In this document: one piece after another, positions 22,942-36,000 of the stretch
Layout: each line of letters starts with the position of its first letter
Position numbering within the stretch: position 1 is the first letter of the stretch
Assembly: GCA_027604705.1 (NCBI GenBank)
Contig: JADHYV010000098.1
Span: 1-57,870, forward strand
Length of the DNA stretch: 57,870 nucleotides
From: Allomyces arbusculus
Lineage: Eukaryota > Blastocladiomycota > Blastocladiomycetes > Blastocladiales > Blastocladiaceae
Direction of reading: 5' to 3'
Position numbers and translations under genes: made by a program
Notes under the pieces: model-generated
What the model was told of the DNA's origin: nothing
The model's input: the letters and a program-made list of their open reading frames with translations, nothing else
Database searches by the model: none

Positions 22942-25900
22942 CTACTTCAAGTTGGGCGTGATATCGTGCATCTTGCGCGGCGGACCGCCGCCCATGCTCG
23001 TTGCGCCAATGTTGGACCGCGCGCCGTCGCCATAGTGCACAGCCGAGAGCGTGTAGGACGCGCCGTTCGGCCCACCGGTCGTCATGCGCATGTTGGACGG
23101 CGTCGTACCGCCGCCCGTCGACTTGGACGCCGAGTTGGATTTCGAGTAGACAAGGCAGTGCACTGAGAGCGCGCGCACCCACTTTTGCTTGTCCTCCTCC
23201 TTTGAGAATTGGATCAGCCAAGCGGAGCTGTCGGCACGAAGCTCCAGACAGAGCGGGTAACTCGCGGGGCTCGGATCGAACTGCAAAGAGCGCAGCTTAA
23301 ACAGCTTCCCCTGTTCCGTGTTGTTCGTGAGCCGGGTGATGCCGAGGAAACTAAAAGTCGTGGGGTCAAAGTCAGGATCGGGAGCTATCGCCGCGCGAAG
23401 TATTGAATGGCCAAAACCGTACCCTTCGAGCGCAAACAGCGTGATCCGGTTCGTGTGCCACGTCTCAAAGAGCTTATTGGCGACCTTGACGGGATACTTG
23501 CCCTGCATTGTCTGCGGCTTGCCTGGAACGTGCTCGGCCGACGACGTGCCGTCGTTGGACGACCCGCCCTCGATCGACATCTTCATGCCCGTCTCGTTGG
23601 CCTTCTTGCTGTTCATGTACGGTACGAGTGCAATGCGAGCGAGCAGGCACACGTAGGCAAAGGCCGTCGCGTACAGGAGGACAAAGGTTTTGATGTAGAA
23701 GGCCGCAAGCGCAAACGACTAGAGGAGAATCCAAGAAAAGTCAGTGATCAAGTCCAAGACTCGAGCAATATGAAAATGCAGCATCGTACTTCGGTTGAGA
23801 GGTAAAGGAACGGCACGACAACGACGCCCGAGATGAAAATGTTTTGGCTATGAGTGAAAGTGGGCGTCAGTCATTTGGTGTTATGGGTGCTTCGAAAGAA
23901 ACAATGGGTTTTCCAGCCGTGCGTACCAAGTGTAGGCAATGAACTTGGCCTCACGGAAGGCCGAGAACGCCTTGCGCGTCTTGAACGCGAGGAACGTGAC
24001 GACGAGGAGCAGCACCGTATTGTAGAGCAGCGACACCGTCTGGAAGATCGTATCGAGCGAGGTTGACTATTGGGTGGAGAGGGACGGTGTGTCAGTTTCT
24101 GATGCAAAGCGAGCAAACCAAGAGCGTAAGTGCCCGTACCTTGGACGCGCACTTGTACGAGACCGACGAGGCCGTCGAGACCTGCGTGGGCTGGAGCGGC
24201 GCGAGCATCGTCCACGCGGCCATGATCGCCGATTGGATCAGCACAATCACAAAGCACCCGAGGAAGAGACGCGTGTTCGACAGGTGGTTGAGCTTTTGCA
24301 GTGCGCGGTTGTCAAACACCTTCCAGATGCGGAACGCCTTAGCGGCCACGGCACTCAGCACGAGCTCGAGCCCAAACACAAACAGCCACGCCTGCAGGTT
24401 GCACGTCATTTGTGATGGGATGTCGATCCAAAGGAACACGGTCGCGAGTACGAGCACGAGACCGACGGCAATCTGGACAAGGAACGGCAGCGCCATCGAC
24501 TTGACCGCACTGTGGTCGCGCTGCACGTACAGGTACGCCGTTGTTCCGAGGACCATGATAATCAAGATGGCAGTGATGCCCATGACAATGAGACCACCGG
24601 CCGACGTGTACCGCACATACGCCTCCATGAAGCTCGGTCGGTCCTTAGGGATGTCCGACTTGCCCGAGTAGAACTTGGGGTCAGCGACCTTAGTCAATGC
24701 GTTCGCGCCATCCGTATACTTGTAGACGGTCGTGAGCTTGCCCTTGTAGACGTTCTGCACCTGGTAGTCGGCCGTGCGGTCGCCGTGGTCGTCGAAATTG
24801 ATCTTGCCCGAAATGCCGTCAAATGGCGCGAGGAAATCCTTGAGCGAGATACCCGACCCGTACTGGCGCTTGTTGATCGATTCGGGGCTCTGCGAACCGG
24901 CCAGCTTGAGAATGCCGCGCGCGATGGCGAGGTAGCAGTCAGCAAAGAGCGAAGCGTAGTGGCCAATCTCGCTGCGCTGCGGAAACTTGGCCTTGTAGGC
25001 GCTGAGGAAGTCGTTGTACTGCGGGCCTTGCTCGTTGGGGAACGCGAACTAGAAGCAGATCAAAAGAAACGCGAGTCGAGTCAGCTAATACCACAGATTC
25101 CCGCCACCGTCGCATGATCGAAGGAGCAAACGCACCATGACACCATCGACATTAGAGCGGTCAGCGTCCGTGTACTTGTTGTCCTTGCCCCACATGCGCT
25201 CGATCAGGTCGGAAATAGCATCGGACCCGATCCAGACCCACTGGTCGCCGACCATGCCGAGCTTCTTGGCCTCGGCGAGCATCACGATGAAATCGCTCGA
25301 CATGCCCATGAACACGACGACGCGCGTGCCCGAGTTGAGCACTGAGTTGAGCACAACCGAGTAGTCGGCCGGCGTTCCGCCAGGCGTGTAGGACTGCATC
25401 GTGGTCACTTTGAAGCCGTCAATCTTCGAGGCCGCCTCGGAAAACGTCGTCATGACACCTGTGCCGTACGAGTCTGACGAGAAGATGACGGCAGCCGACT
25501 GCCAGGTCATGAGCTGCACAAACTTGGCGAGGAACGCGCCCTGGACATCGTCGGCCTGCAGAGAGGGTAGCAAACACAAATGGTCAGCTCCGTGCGCAAA
25601 GCAAAAAAAATCCACGGCACGAAACCGAAGATGCATACCGGAATCGTGCGGAAGAAATATTGATAATCCGACTTCTTACTGAGCGTTGGGCTCGTCGCCG
25701 ACTGGAAGAAGCGGAACGCGCGTGGAAAAATTATCAGTTCCAACACGTCGCGCTCACACTGAACAAAACAAAAGCATCCGCCGTACCCCACTGCACATCC
25801 ACATATTGAAGTTGTTGCTCGCGAGTGCCATCGGGATCGTCTCGGCCGACATGACCTCGCCGATGATGCCAACCGACCCGCCGTTCGCCGCGTCAAAGAC

Positions 25901-26272
25901 GCTCTTGACCGACGTCGACATGGAGCCCTGCGAATCCTTGATATCGAGCGTAAACGAGTGGTTGCCGTTACCGGCTGATGCGAGCTGGTTGACCTGCGTC
26001 TGCACGACTTGGAGCGCCTCAGCCGCAAACTGCGACGTGACGCCGGCGTCTATAATGAGCCGTTTTGTTTCGGTAAGCGCGTGCGCCACCACCAGTCGAG
26101 CAACAGCTTGGTGGTTCGTGAACATACCGAACGACGTCATGGGCAGGATGGCCGTGACTTTGAACTGCGCCGCCGAAACGGTCGCGACCAGCGCGGCCAG
26201 GACGAGTACGGCCACGGCGAGCAGCAACGAGCTGGCGCCTCGAGACGGCGCGGCGGTGCGCGGCACGACCAT
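22942..26272 (-). CDS. Class C GPCR with PBP1 ectodomain and C-terminal PH domain (receptor A)
   Basis: Eight exons join in phase: 26272-25787, 25701-25639, 25555-25136, 25048-24140, 24066-23927, 23847-23790, 23718-23423 and 23350-22942; 926 residues. A signal peptide (SLLLAVAVLVLAALVATVSA) is followed by a type I periplasmic-binding-protein (ANF-receptor-like) domain to ~470: FKVTAILPMTSFGMF, GIIGEVMSAETIPMA, YQYFFRTIPADDVQGAFLAK, VIFSSDSYGTGVM, WVWIGSDAISDL. Seven helices follow (~475-720), with the class C hallmark QAWLFVFGLELVLSAVAAKA then FRIWKVFDN. The tail contains a PH domain (~765-870): GKYPVKVANKLFETWHTNRI ... LFKLRSLQFDP ... WLIQFSKEEDKQKWVRALSV. The last intron is an in-frame 72-mer; removing it gives LFALEGFLGITRL, which agrees with receptor B (LFALESYLGMTRI). 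Inferred role: plasma-membrane sensor of an amino-acid-like ligand, GABA-B-like in its helices, with its own lipid-binding module. The ligand is unknown. Confidence 0.88.
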
Positions 26273-28954
26273 GGTTGGTGGTGGTTGCAAAAAAATTGTC
26301 GAACGACGGCGCGGTTTCGACGAGGCGCGTGTGGCGCAACGCGGGCGAGGGCAGGGTTCGAGTGTTGCAGTTCCCCGGCGCGTGCTCGTCGTATACCGGG
26401 TCGAAAAAAGTGGAGCAGCCGGGCGCGTCGCTTCGGTTTGAGGTGTTGGCAGCGAGCGACGGGCCGACGGCTATGCGGAAGCAAACACCGAGCAGGACGA
26501 GGGGGGCCCGGCGCTTTTGAATGCCAGACGAGGGCGGCGTGGCAGCAGCAGCGGCGGCGGCGGCGGCGGCAAGGTGGCAATCAGAGCTAGACGTAGCCGA
26601 GGGCAAACAAAAGTGTCATGGAGAGTTCGGGAATGAAAGGTGACACAAAGCTGGTCGTGTGGTCGACTTCCGCGCACATCGCAGGGCAACAAATGAACGC
26701 GCAACGGGCCTGGCCGAGCGCAAGACGACGGTCATTTGGTCCACGGCTGACGCCTCCCTCCTCTGTCGGTCTATCGCCTCGCAGCAAGTTCAATCGCCTT
26801 GCGCAAGCGTCGTCTTTTCAGCAGCGAAGCGCGCGCACCGTTCCTCGGCGCTTTTGGCCTTGAGCTTCGGAAGTGGTCGTTGGCGACCACAACCCCTTGG
26901 CAAGCATCCATCAAAATCTGCCGAAACGCACAAATGGCGGCGACGGTCGCGGGCGGAGCGGCGGTGGTGGCAGCGCAGCGCCGAGCAACGATGGCGGCGA
27001 CGGCCACCACCGCTGAAGTGACGTCGAATCGTCGTCGGCAGTTCCGGCCTTTCACGAGCCGGCCGTCGACCTCGACCACCATGAAGCTGATGACGAGACG
27101 ATGGCACTGGCGGCGGACCACCCCGATGCTCCATATATATGCTGTGGCATTTTCGGCAGCGCCATTGGTCGGCCAGTCCCGGCTATTTTTGGCCTCGTGC
27201 TTCAATTGCTTTCATTTTCTGGGCCCTGGACGATGCAGTGGGTCGCAGAGGGTCGCACACGCATCGACAAGGTCTGTGGCGGCGCCATCGCGGAAGAAAT
27301 GCCCGTCGTTCCTCGATTGCGACAAGTCATGGCGCATCCCCATGGGACCATGATGCGTTGGTGATGGATGACCGTCGTCGACATGGTGGTGGTGGACTGC
27401 TGACGCGTCCCAGTCTTCTGTTGCGGTCGCGTGTGGCAACGGGTCGCGCGCCCAGCCAGTTGTCGTGTGGTGTGGCGGAGGCGCAGTTGAAAGCCTCGTT
27501 GCGCAGGTTGCGCGCGTTTCAGCCGCTTTCCGACGTCACGACGAGTGGCGCACTTACCAAATCCAAAATGCCCGTGTGACTCGTCGCCTTTCCGACGCCA
27601 CACTCGCACTTGGGCGAAACATTCGGCGAAAACCTGATGGGCAAAGGCGAAAACCTGAAAGTGATTCAGAGATGCCAGGCTGCGTGATGGCGGCAGCCGG
27701 CGAGGGATCAGGGACAAATCAAACCGCTGCCATCCACCAACGACTGCCGAACGCTCAGCTTGAGTGGGCGTGACCAAGAGGCGTCCATTTTGCTCTGATC
27801 GCAACTTTCGCACACATGCTCGCGCGACCAGAGGCTCTGTCCCATGACACTTGAGGTTGATCCTGCTGAGGACCAGGATCCAGGAAGTATTGAAATGAGA
27901 TGAACGCGCGCGGAATAAACCGCAATGTGCTCTTGACGTGCTTGCATGCGAGCTTGTCCGAACCTGCGGGATGTGATGAGCGTGCTAATGACGTGCAGCG
28001 GAATTCATGAATACGTTGAATGCGATCATCCTTGGAGCAGCGATCGACCTGCGACGTGGGGCCGCACGCTTCTGTTATCCTTGCCGCAGCTGCGTCGTTG
28101 CTGGACATGACGCGTGCAGGACTGGTGTGGTGGCGTGGGCGTGCGTGCCCCGAGCCCGACCGAACCGCTGATGGCAATGAATAGGGCGCTTCGCGAGCAC
28201 GCTTGGGGCGACATGCGACCTGATATCAGGTTATGGTGTACCAGTGCCAGGAAGTTGCGACATCGTCAACTCGGTTTCGTATTTGTGCTCAGGGCACTGG
28301 CTGCGCGGCCTGAAACCTGATCACCAACACGTGCAGTTGTCGGTTCCTGGAGCTGAGGTACAGATGTGCTCCAGCATAGTGTTGTCGAATTGAATGCTTA
28401 TGGAGCAACGTTGGTACGGATGTCGTCGGGAGCTTGGCCAACGCATCTCATGGGTGATGATTTTGAGAGTATCTCGAGAACAGGCCTATTGTTGCGCTGT
28501 TCGTGCTACCTACCACTTTGCACGCACTGACGCGTCCGAGCTGGTGGTTGCAATGATGGTACGCGAGATCACAGTGATTCAACAGGCAAACGCTCGCGCT
28601 CAAATCGATCATTATGGAGCTGATCACATCGGCCTGTCTGCGATCGCGTCTTCGTCCGCCTGCATCCTCGACTTTGTTGTGCTGGTCTCCGAAAACGAGC
28701 ATCGTTTCATTTTGCGACGCGTCCAGCGAAACATGACGTGCCGTCGCACATCAGGCTGTCTCGATTGTGTTGTCGGCTTTTTTTGTGGTTGACCCACACG
28801 CTCGCTGCTGCCCGCACCAAGCGTTGGTTCACTTGCATCTGCACTCTGGCGGGAACAGGCTCGCTGCTCAAGTGGCCAACAAAATGAACAAAACGAGCTG
28901 ATAGTTTATCCCATACATATGTACATAGCCCATGAGCGCAGTCCCAGCCCGCGC
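26273..28954. other. Long intergenic region between receptors A and B
   Basis: These 2.7 kb hold the upstream region of receptor A and the 3' flank of receptor B. A TATA-rich stretch (CCATATATATGC) lies at about 27130. Plus-strand frames such as 28394-28792 are open but resemble no family I can name, apart from a faint ankyrin-like spacing. I support no gene here. Confidence 0.4.
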
Positions 28955-31900
28955 TCACGACTCTCGACTATAACTCCTTGCCCTCCCAATCCCAACCAGC
29001 CGGTTCCGATCTGTATGAATCACCGCCGGTGCCGGTGCCGCCGGCCGCCTCGAGCCGGCCGCTGCCGCCATGGCCATCCTTAGCCCATTCGACGCCAGTT
29101 CAGGTCTTGCCCTTGCCGCCGCCCCGACCGCCGGCGCTGTCGGCACCCTGGCCGCCGTATTCGCCGCCCACGCGGCCGTCGCCAACAAACTCGCCGCACT
29201 TGGCCTTCGCTCCCCCTGAGCACCCCCACCTTCACTGGACGGCGCGTCGTTATCCCCCGATGACGACCTCAATGACGCCGACCGCGTCCACACTTGGCAG
29301 TGCACGGCGAGTGCACGGACCCAGGTCATTTTATCGTCATCGGTCTTGAACTGGATGCAGTAGGTGACCGATCCGGGCGCCTTGATTTCGATACAGAGCG
29401 GTGGTGCCGTGGCCGGATTCGGATCGAATCGGAGCGACCGCAGATGGAAGATTTTGCCGCGCTCGGTCGCGGTCGTGATACGCGTCATGCCGAGGTAGGA
29501 TTCGAGCGCAAAGAGCGTGAGCCGGTGCGTGATCCACGGTTGGAACAGGCGGCTCGTGAGTCGCACGGGGTACTTGCCCTATTGATTCGAGGCGAACGAA
29601 AGTGAGTATCGTGCCCGCGCTCTCAAAGCGCAAAGAAGAATCACCGTACCGTCATCGTCGACGGCTTCCCGACCAGCGGCGCCGCCGCCGAGAACCCGCC
29701 CGTCGTGTCCGAGACGCCGTCATCAATCAAGTCGCCGGATCCACCAGCCTCCACACCGCGCAGCTGCTGTTGTTGCCGGCGCGCGCGGGCCGCTACCACG
29801 AGCCCGAGAGCGATGCGGCCGATCAGGAACGCGTAGGCAAAGGCGACGGCGTAGAGGACAGTTATTGACCGGATCAGCCAGCTGGCGAGCGCAAACTCGG
29901 CCTTGGAAATGAACATGAACGGCGCGAGGACGATCCCACACAGGGTGACGTTTTGCGCCGTGTACAGAATCGATGCGGATTCGCGGAACAGCGAGTGCGC
30001 GCGGCGCGTCTGCACGGGTGGAGAAGAGGGGACGTTAATTGTGGAAAAGGAAGCCAAAGCCAGAGTATGAAGCGAACCGACCTTGTAGGCGAGCACCGAT
30101 ACGAGCAACAGCAGAGCACCGTTGTACGCGACCGACAAGGCCTGCAAGACCGTCGCGATCGTGCGGTTATCGGCCGCACACTCGTATGAAACGGTCGTCG
30201 ATCCAAACACCTTGCGCGGCCGCACGGGCGCGAGCGCCGTCCATACCACCATGATCACAATCTGCACGGCCATGATGGCAAGACACCCGAGGAACAGTCG
30301 GCCATTGTTCAAGTGCGCGAGCTTGCGCAATTTCGCATTGTCGAAAACGCGCCAGATGCGCCACGTCTTGGCCGCAACAGCACTAATCACCAGCTCGAAC
30401 CCGAGCACAAACGTCCACGCCTGCGCATGGCACGTGACGACCGTCGGCACGTCAATCGACAGGAACACGGTGCTCAGGAGCAGGACGAACCCGGCCGAGA
30501 TCTGCGTCAGGAACGGCATGGCCATGTGTTTGACCGACGCTTCGTGCTGGTTCAGGGCCAGGTATAGATTCGTCAAGACCACGACCACAATCATCATCGC
30601 CGTCAGCGCCATGACGGCAATCCCCGTCGCCGATGTCCACGTCGGGTACCCGAGCCGGTACTTGGGCACGTCCGACGGAATCGTGCTGGACCCGCCATAA
30701 AACTTGAGCGCGGCCGCAGCCGGAACCAGTTTCGTGCCGTTCGCCGGCAGCGTGAACACGGTCTCCTCCTTCCCGCCGTACACGTTGACGACCGCATAGT
30801 CCCCGAGCCGGTCGCCATTCACGTCGTAGCTCACGGCCCCGGACGTGCCATCAAACGGGTCGAGGAAATCGGTAATCGAAATGGACGACGGGTAATCACG
30901 TTTGAGCACGGCCGTGGGCGACAATCGCCCGGCTAGTTTCACGATCCCGCGCGCCATGGCAAACAGACAGTCGCGGTAGAGCACCGCGTACCGGTGCACC
31001 ACGGCGTTCGGGTACTTGGTGGCGAACCGCGCCTGGAACGCCGCGTACGCCGCGCTCTGCTCGACGGGGAACGCGTAGAGCAAGCCGTCCAAGTCGCGGT
31101 CCGAGTTCGAGTACTTGGACTTATCGGCTACGAGCGGGACCAGCCCGCTCAGTCCGTCCGACCCGACCCATGTCCACTCGTCGTTGCCGAGAATCGAATC
31201 GGCACGGGCTTCGCGCGCGAGGGGGATGAATTGGTCGGCGGTGCCGAAGAACAGGACGACGCGCGTGCCCGCCGTCTTGATAGCGGCAATCGCAGGCGCG
31301 TGCGTGCGTGGGTCAGTCGCGGAAAAGGATTGCGAAGTGGCGATGGTGATGTTGCGTTTCGTGGCCTCGTCGGTGAACGTCGACATGAGGTTGGTGCCGT
31401 ACGAGTCGCTTGAAAAGAGCAATGCGACCATGTGCCATTGGACGAGGTGCACAAAGCGCGCGAGCATGCGGCCTTGGAAGGTATCAGACTGTATGGGACA
31501 GGGGGTTAGCGATTGGGTTCGACATGATCACGCGGATGCAAGAAACCGTACGGGAATCTGTGGGTGGAGATGGGCAAAACGTCAATACTCTTGCCATTCC
31601 GAGACCGATCAAACGAGCAACGCACAGTTCGCATAAAATACGGAAAGTTGCTCTTGTCCGACAAGTCCGGGTTCGTCACCGACCCCGAGCACTGCCACAA
31701 CTGGAACTGGCTCGCGGAAAGCGCCATGGCCGTCGTCGGACTCGACGACATTTCACCAATGATCCCAACGGCGCCTGTCCGGTTGGCGACAAAGGCATTG
31801 TCGACGGCCGCGCTCATGGACCCGCGCGAGTCGCGAAACAAGAGCGTAAACGAGTGGTTGCCGCCGACCCATTGGTTCACATCGTCGATCGAAAACTCGA

Positions 31901-32078
31901 GGACTTGCCGCGCGCTCAAGGCCGCGTCCTGAGTGCCGCCGGCACCCGTGAGCGGCAGCGAGACGAGGATCGGGAACTGTGCTGCGCGCGTAATGTCGAG
32001 AAGCGACGCGACAACAAGGACAAGTTGGAGCAGCGCCAGCGCTGCTCGTACGTGCGCGATTCGTCGGAGCAAGAACAT
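28955..32078 (-). CDS. Class C GPCR with PBP1 ectodomain and C-terminal PH domain (receptor B)
   Basis: Five exons: 32078-31626, a 6-nt microexon 31557-31552 (codes Ile-Pro), 31488-30082, 30009-29650 and 29578-28955; 949 residues. The signal peptide is AALALLQLVLVVASLLDITRA. The PBP1 domain contains GNHSFTLLFRDSRGSMS, GIIGEMSSSPTTAMA, PYFMRT+IP+SDTFQGRMLA, LFSSDSYGTNLM and EWTWVGSDGLSGLVPL. Seven helices follow from ~440 to ~710, with the class C hallmark CHAQAWTFVLGFELVISAVA then KTWRIWRVFDN. The cytoplasmic part restarts at GKYPVRLTSRLFQPWITHRL, a PH domain (~745-845) ending WVRALAVHCQVW, then an Ala/Arg-rich tail. It is paralogous to receptor A over its whole length but has lost several introns. 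Unlike A, the RTIP motif is split by an intron, which makes the microexon necessary. It is divergent from the RNA helicase (926-bp gap). Confidence 0.87.
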
Positions 32079-33004
32079 GATCACGATGATGATGGGAACC
32101 GAGCTGCTGGAAACGGAACACTCGACCCTCCGACCCGCGGGCAAACCGAGGACTTATAGTCGACACGAGTGCGAGCGCCGGTCAACATTGCTCTCGGCAA
32201 TCGTCGTGATAATACTCGCGCGTATTCGTCGCAATCCCCACCGTCCCGTCGTTGCCCGCGACCGTGACCAACGAAAGTGCTCGTCGGCACGCAACCACAC
32301 GCAGGACCGCGCCGGAACGAGGACTATGGTCCATGGATGGGATGGCGCGTGTGGTACCGTCGAGCGGGAGCGGCTGCGAGCAACGAACAATGCAGCCGGA
32401 AGGTATTTCGGGGCGCGTACGGCTTGGCCGCGCGATCACGGCTCATGAACTGCCCCGTCGAATACGCTCCGCAGCGGCATTTGGGCGCATGGATCGTGGG
32501 AGGAGCAACGTCGAGCAACCTTCAGCAAACCAGGGGAACTGGTTCGCCACAGTTGCATCCAGATGCTGTTATTGGGAGCAGTCGGCGCCAGGGAGGCTGG
32601 TGCGGGGCGCTGATGGTGGTCATCGGGTCATGGGCGTGCGCACAAGCTTGAGAACAGCTGAGCAGTCCGAGCGCGCAAACAAGAGCGGAAATCATGAAGC
32701 TGCGAGTGGCTCCTGTGATTGCAGCAAGTTCGCGCAAATATTCCTGTGTTGAATGAGAGGAGTTGGTCGTCGTTAGTGGTAATTCGCCGGCGATAGTGCG
32801 ATGATCGTTGCGACTTGCGAGAGGGGTGTGCTAGGCGACCGCTTTGCTCATAGCAACAGAGCGCGTGGGCGCACGGGCCCTAAGCAGCACCACCACCCTC
32901 ACGCGTCCCGGCCGCGTCGGATCACAACAACGGCGTCAACGCGCGCAACAGCACGACCACGATCTCGACCGGCACCACACTGGTCGCTCAACAATCAGCG
33001 CCCC
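32079..33004. other. Divergent upstream region of receptor B and the RNA helicase
   Basis: No supported gene. An open frame from ATG 32801 runs into the helicase frame. I chose ATG 33005 because the preceding residues (His/Arg/Thr-rich) look untranslated, whereas MAKKKPSAAAANARG starts a normal Lys/Ala-rich helicase N-terminus. Confidence 0.45.
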
Positions 33005-36000
33005 ATGGCCAAGAAAAAGCCCTCCGCCGCCGCGGCCAACGCGCGCGGGTTTGCCACGACCTCGACCCCGTCTTCAGCCGCCAAGAAGAAGGCCGATGCC
33101 GACGCGGCCGCTGCAGCTGCAGCCAAGAAGGCCGAAGAGGAAGCGCCCCCGGCGCCGCGCGTGCCCAACCCAGTGGCCCCGCCCAAGCCCAAGAAAAAGG
33201 ACCTGAAGGCCGCCAAAGCCGCCGAAAAGGCGGCCAACGCCGAGGAAGACGCACTGGCCAAGGTCGTCAACGACCTCGCGCGTGACTCTCGCGTGGCAAA
33301 GATCGACGCAGATATCGTCAAGGCGCGCGAGGATGCGGTCGATGCGACCCCCGCGGCGCTGTCCGTCAAGTGCGAGCGCGCGCTCGTCGACTACTTGATG
33401 TCCAAGACGCCGAACCTGTTTGGGCACGATCTCGGGTCTGTCAAGCGTTTGCCCGTGCCGGACACGCTCGTCAATGATGCGACGCGGTGCATGCGCGACT
33501 TGCACCTCGTCTACGCGACGCTCGAATCGCTCGGATTTGCACGACAGCACGTGCACCACGGCATGGCACGGTCGCCGCAGCCGTGGGATCTCCAGGAGAC
33601 GCTGCACCACATGTGCTTAACGATGCCGACTGAGCACTTGCCGCGCGGGTTCGCCGATAAGATTTACTTGCATCAGACGACCGACGATGCCGCGGCCAAG
33701 CGCGCCAAGCAGGCCGAGGAGGAGGCCGCTGCCGCTGCGGCTGCCGCTGCGAAAAGGAAGAACCGTCGTGGGCGCGGTGGCAAGTCGAAAGACGCTGCCG
33801 AGGACAATGGCTCCTCAGCCGTCGCGTCGTCGTCGGCCGCCCCGCCGACTCCTCCCGTACTTGCGGCCGACCCGGCCGTTGATGCTGCCGCGTCGGCGTT
33901 CGACAATCTCGATCTCGACACGCTGAACGTCTTTGACCTCGACCACTCGTATGTGGCCACGCAGCCCGCGCACCGCACGCCGACCGTGCGCGAGTTTTCG
34001 CTGGCCGGGTGGACGGGTAAAGTGCCTAAGCAGTTGCTGCGTGACACGATGGTGCGCGAGGACCGCAACGTCAAGATTGCTTACCCGGACGCCAAACGGC
34101 CCAAGGGCGTGGACGTGCCGTCGACCGCGTTCCGCGTGCAATGTAAAGTGAATGGCGAGCCGTTTTCGGGTAACGATTTTTGCGCGACGAAGCTTGAGGC
34201 TGAGCACTACGCGGCGACTGTCGCGTTATATCGGTTGTCCAAGGTGTGCTTTCCTCCTGTCACAATGTTGTTGAGGTTAAGAATTGCTGAACTGACATGT
34301 GTCACATCGCTAGGGCCGCCCACTGCACCGCATGCTGCCGCCGGCCTACCGCGAGGTGTGGATGGAACTCGAGGAGGCCGACAAGGCGCAGAACACCAAC
34401 TCGCAGCGGCAAGTGGATGGTGAAAAGATTGGGTTCTTGCAAAACTTGATTGCTGCGTTTAAGGCCGAGGTTCGTGACTCCTTTGTGGTCGATGCACGAA
34501 AGTGCAATATACTCACGATTTCTGCGCGCCACACTCAGGGTCTTATGAAAAAGGGCGGGGCCGCTCATGGCTCAGGCGACTCGACTGCCGACTCGCGGCC
34601 GGAGACGCCGTCCCAGGCCGGACAGCAGCGCTCCGGTCGCGCGACCCGCATCCGGCCGCCACAACGTAACGCGGCCATGCGGAAACAGCGCGAGGCACTC
34701 CCGGTCGCCGCGTATCAGGACCGGATTGCCGAGCTCGTGCGCAAGCACAGCGTCGTGATTATTTCCGGTGACACGGGTACGCTGCCGCTCCTCGTCACGC
34801 TGTGCCGAGAAGTGGGACCTGACCGTGCGGGTCCCGGTTGATAGGTTGCGGCAAGTCGACGCAGGTCCCGCAGTTCCTGCTCGAGGAGCTCGTCAAGGAC
34901 GAGCAGGCCGCTGCGGAATGCACCGAGTCCGGAGTCCAGTCCGCGTGGGATGACGGGGTCGAGGTTGCGCGACTCGACGGTCGCCCGGGCGGGCAAATCT
35001 TTTGCTGCCAGCCACGGCGGATTTCGGCCACGTCGATTGCGGCGCGTGTCGCGCGTGAGTGGGGCGACCCGCGAGTCGGCGATACGGTTGGGTACTCGGT
35101 CAAACTCGAGTCCAAGGTGTCGAACAAGACGCGGCTGGTGTTTTGCACGACGGTACGCTTTTGTTTATCGAGCGGCGTCCGAAGAAGCCGACACTTATAC
35201 GCCGTCGCTGGGAACAGGGTATCTTGCTCCGCCGCCTCGAGTCGGACCCAATGCTGACGGGCATTTCGACCGTCATCGTCGACGAAGTGCACGAACGCTC
35301 GCTCGACTCGGACTTCCTGCTCGTCATGCTCAAGGCGCTCCTCGACAAGCGCGACGATCTCAAGGTCGTGCTCATGTCGGCGACAATGAAGGAGGCCGAG
35401 TTCTCGGCGTTTTTCGGCGGCGTGTCCGTCCTGACCGTTCCCGGGCGCACGTTCCCCGTCGACCGCATGTTTCTCGAGGACGTAATCTTGCGGTGCCGGT
35501 TCACGCCGACACAGGACGAGTACCTGCGCACGACCTACGCCGTGCAGCGCAAGGCCGTGTCGGGTAAGAATACCTACTGGGAAGAGCAGGTGCAGTCGTT
35601 TGCCGAGGACGAGTCCAAGTATCTTGCCGACTACCCGCCGGCGGTGCGCAAGTCGGCATTGCGCATGGACCCAACCACCATCAACTACGAGCTGATTGAA
35701 AAGCTCGTGCGGCACATTCTCGAGCATTCCGGTGACGAGTTCAACGATGCGAGTGCGACCCACGGACACGATGGCCAGGAGAACGAGGACGATGCCGCGG
35801 TCGAGTCCGAGGATGCGGGCGCGATTCTCGTGTTCTTGCCCGGGATGGGCGAAATTCGGCGCGCATACGACCGGCTCAGCCGGATTCCGGGCGCGCATGT
35901 TTTGCCGCTGCACTCGTCGCTCTCGCCGGCGCAGCAGTCCGCCGTGTTCCGCGCGCCGCCGCGCGGGATGCGCAAGGTTGTGCTGAGCACGAATATTGCC

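Noticed and set aside
27755-28177. 140-residue minus-strand frame in the receptor A/B gap
   Set aside because: Its composition is mixed and motif-free, and it competes with equally open frames on the other strand.
28394-28792. Plus-strand frame with faint ankyrin-like spacing (HYGADHIGLSAIASSS)
   Set aside because: There is no splice context, no repeat periodicity and no family match. The evidence is too thin for a gene.
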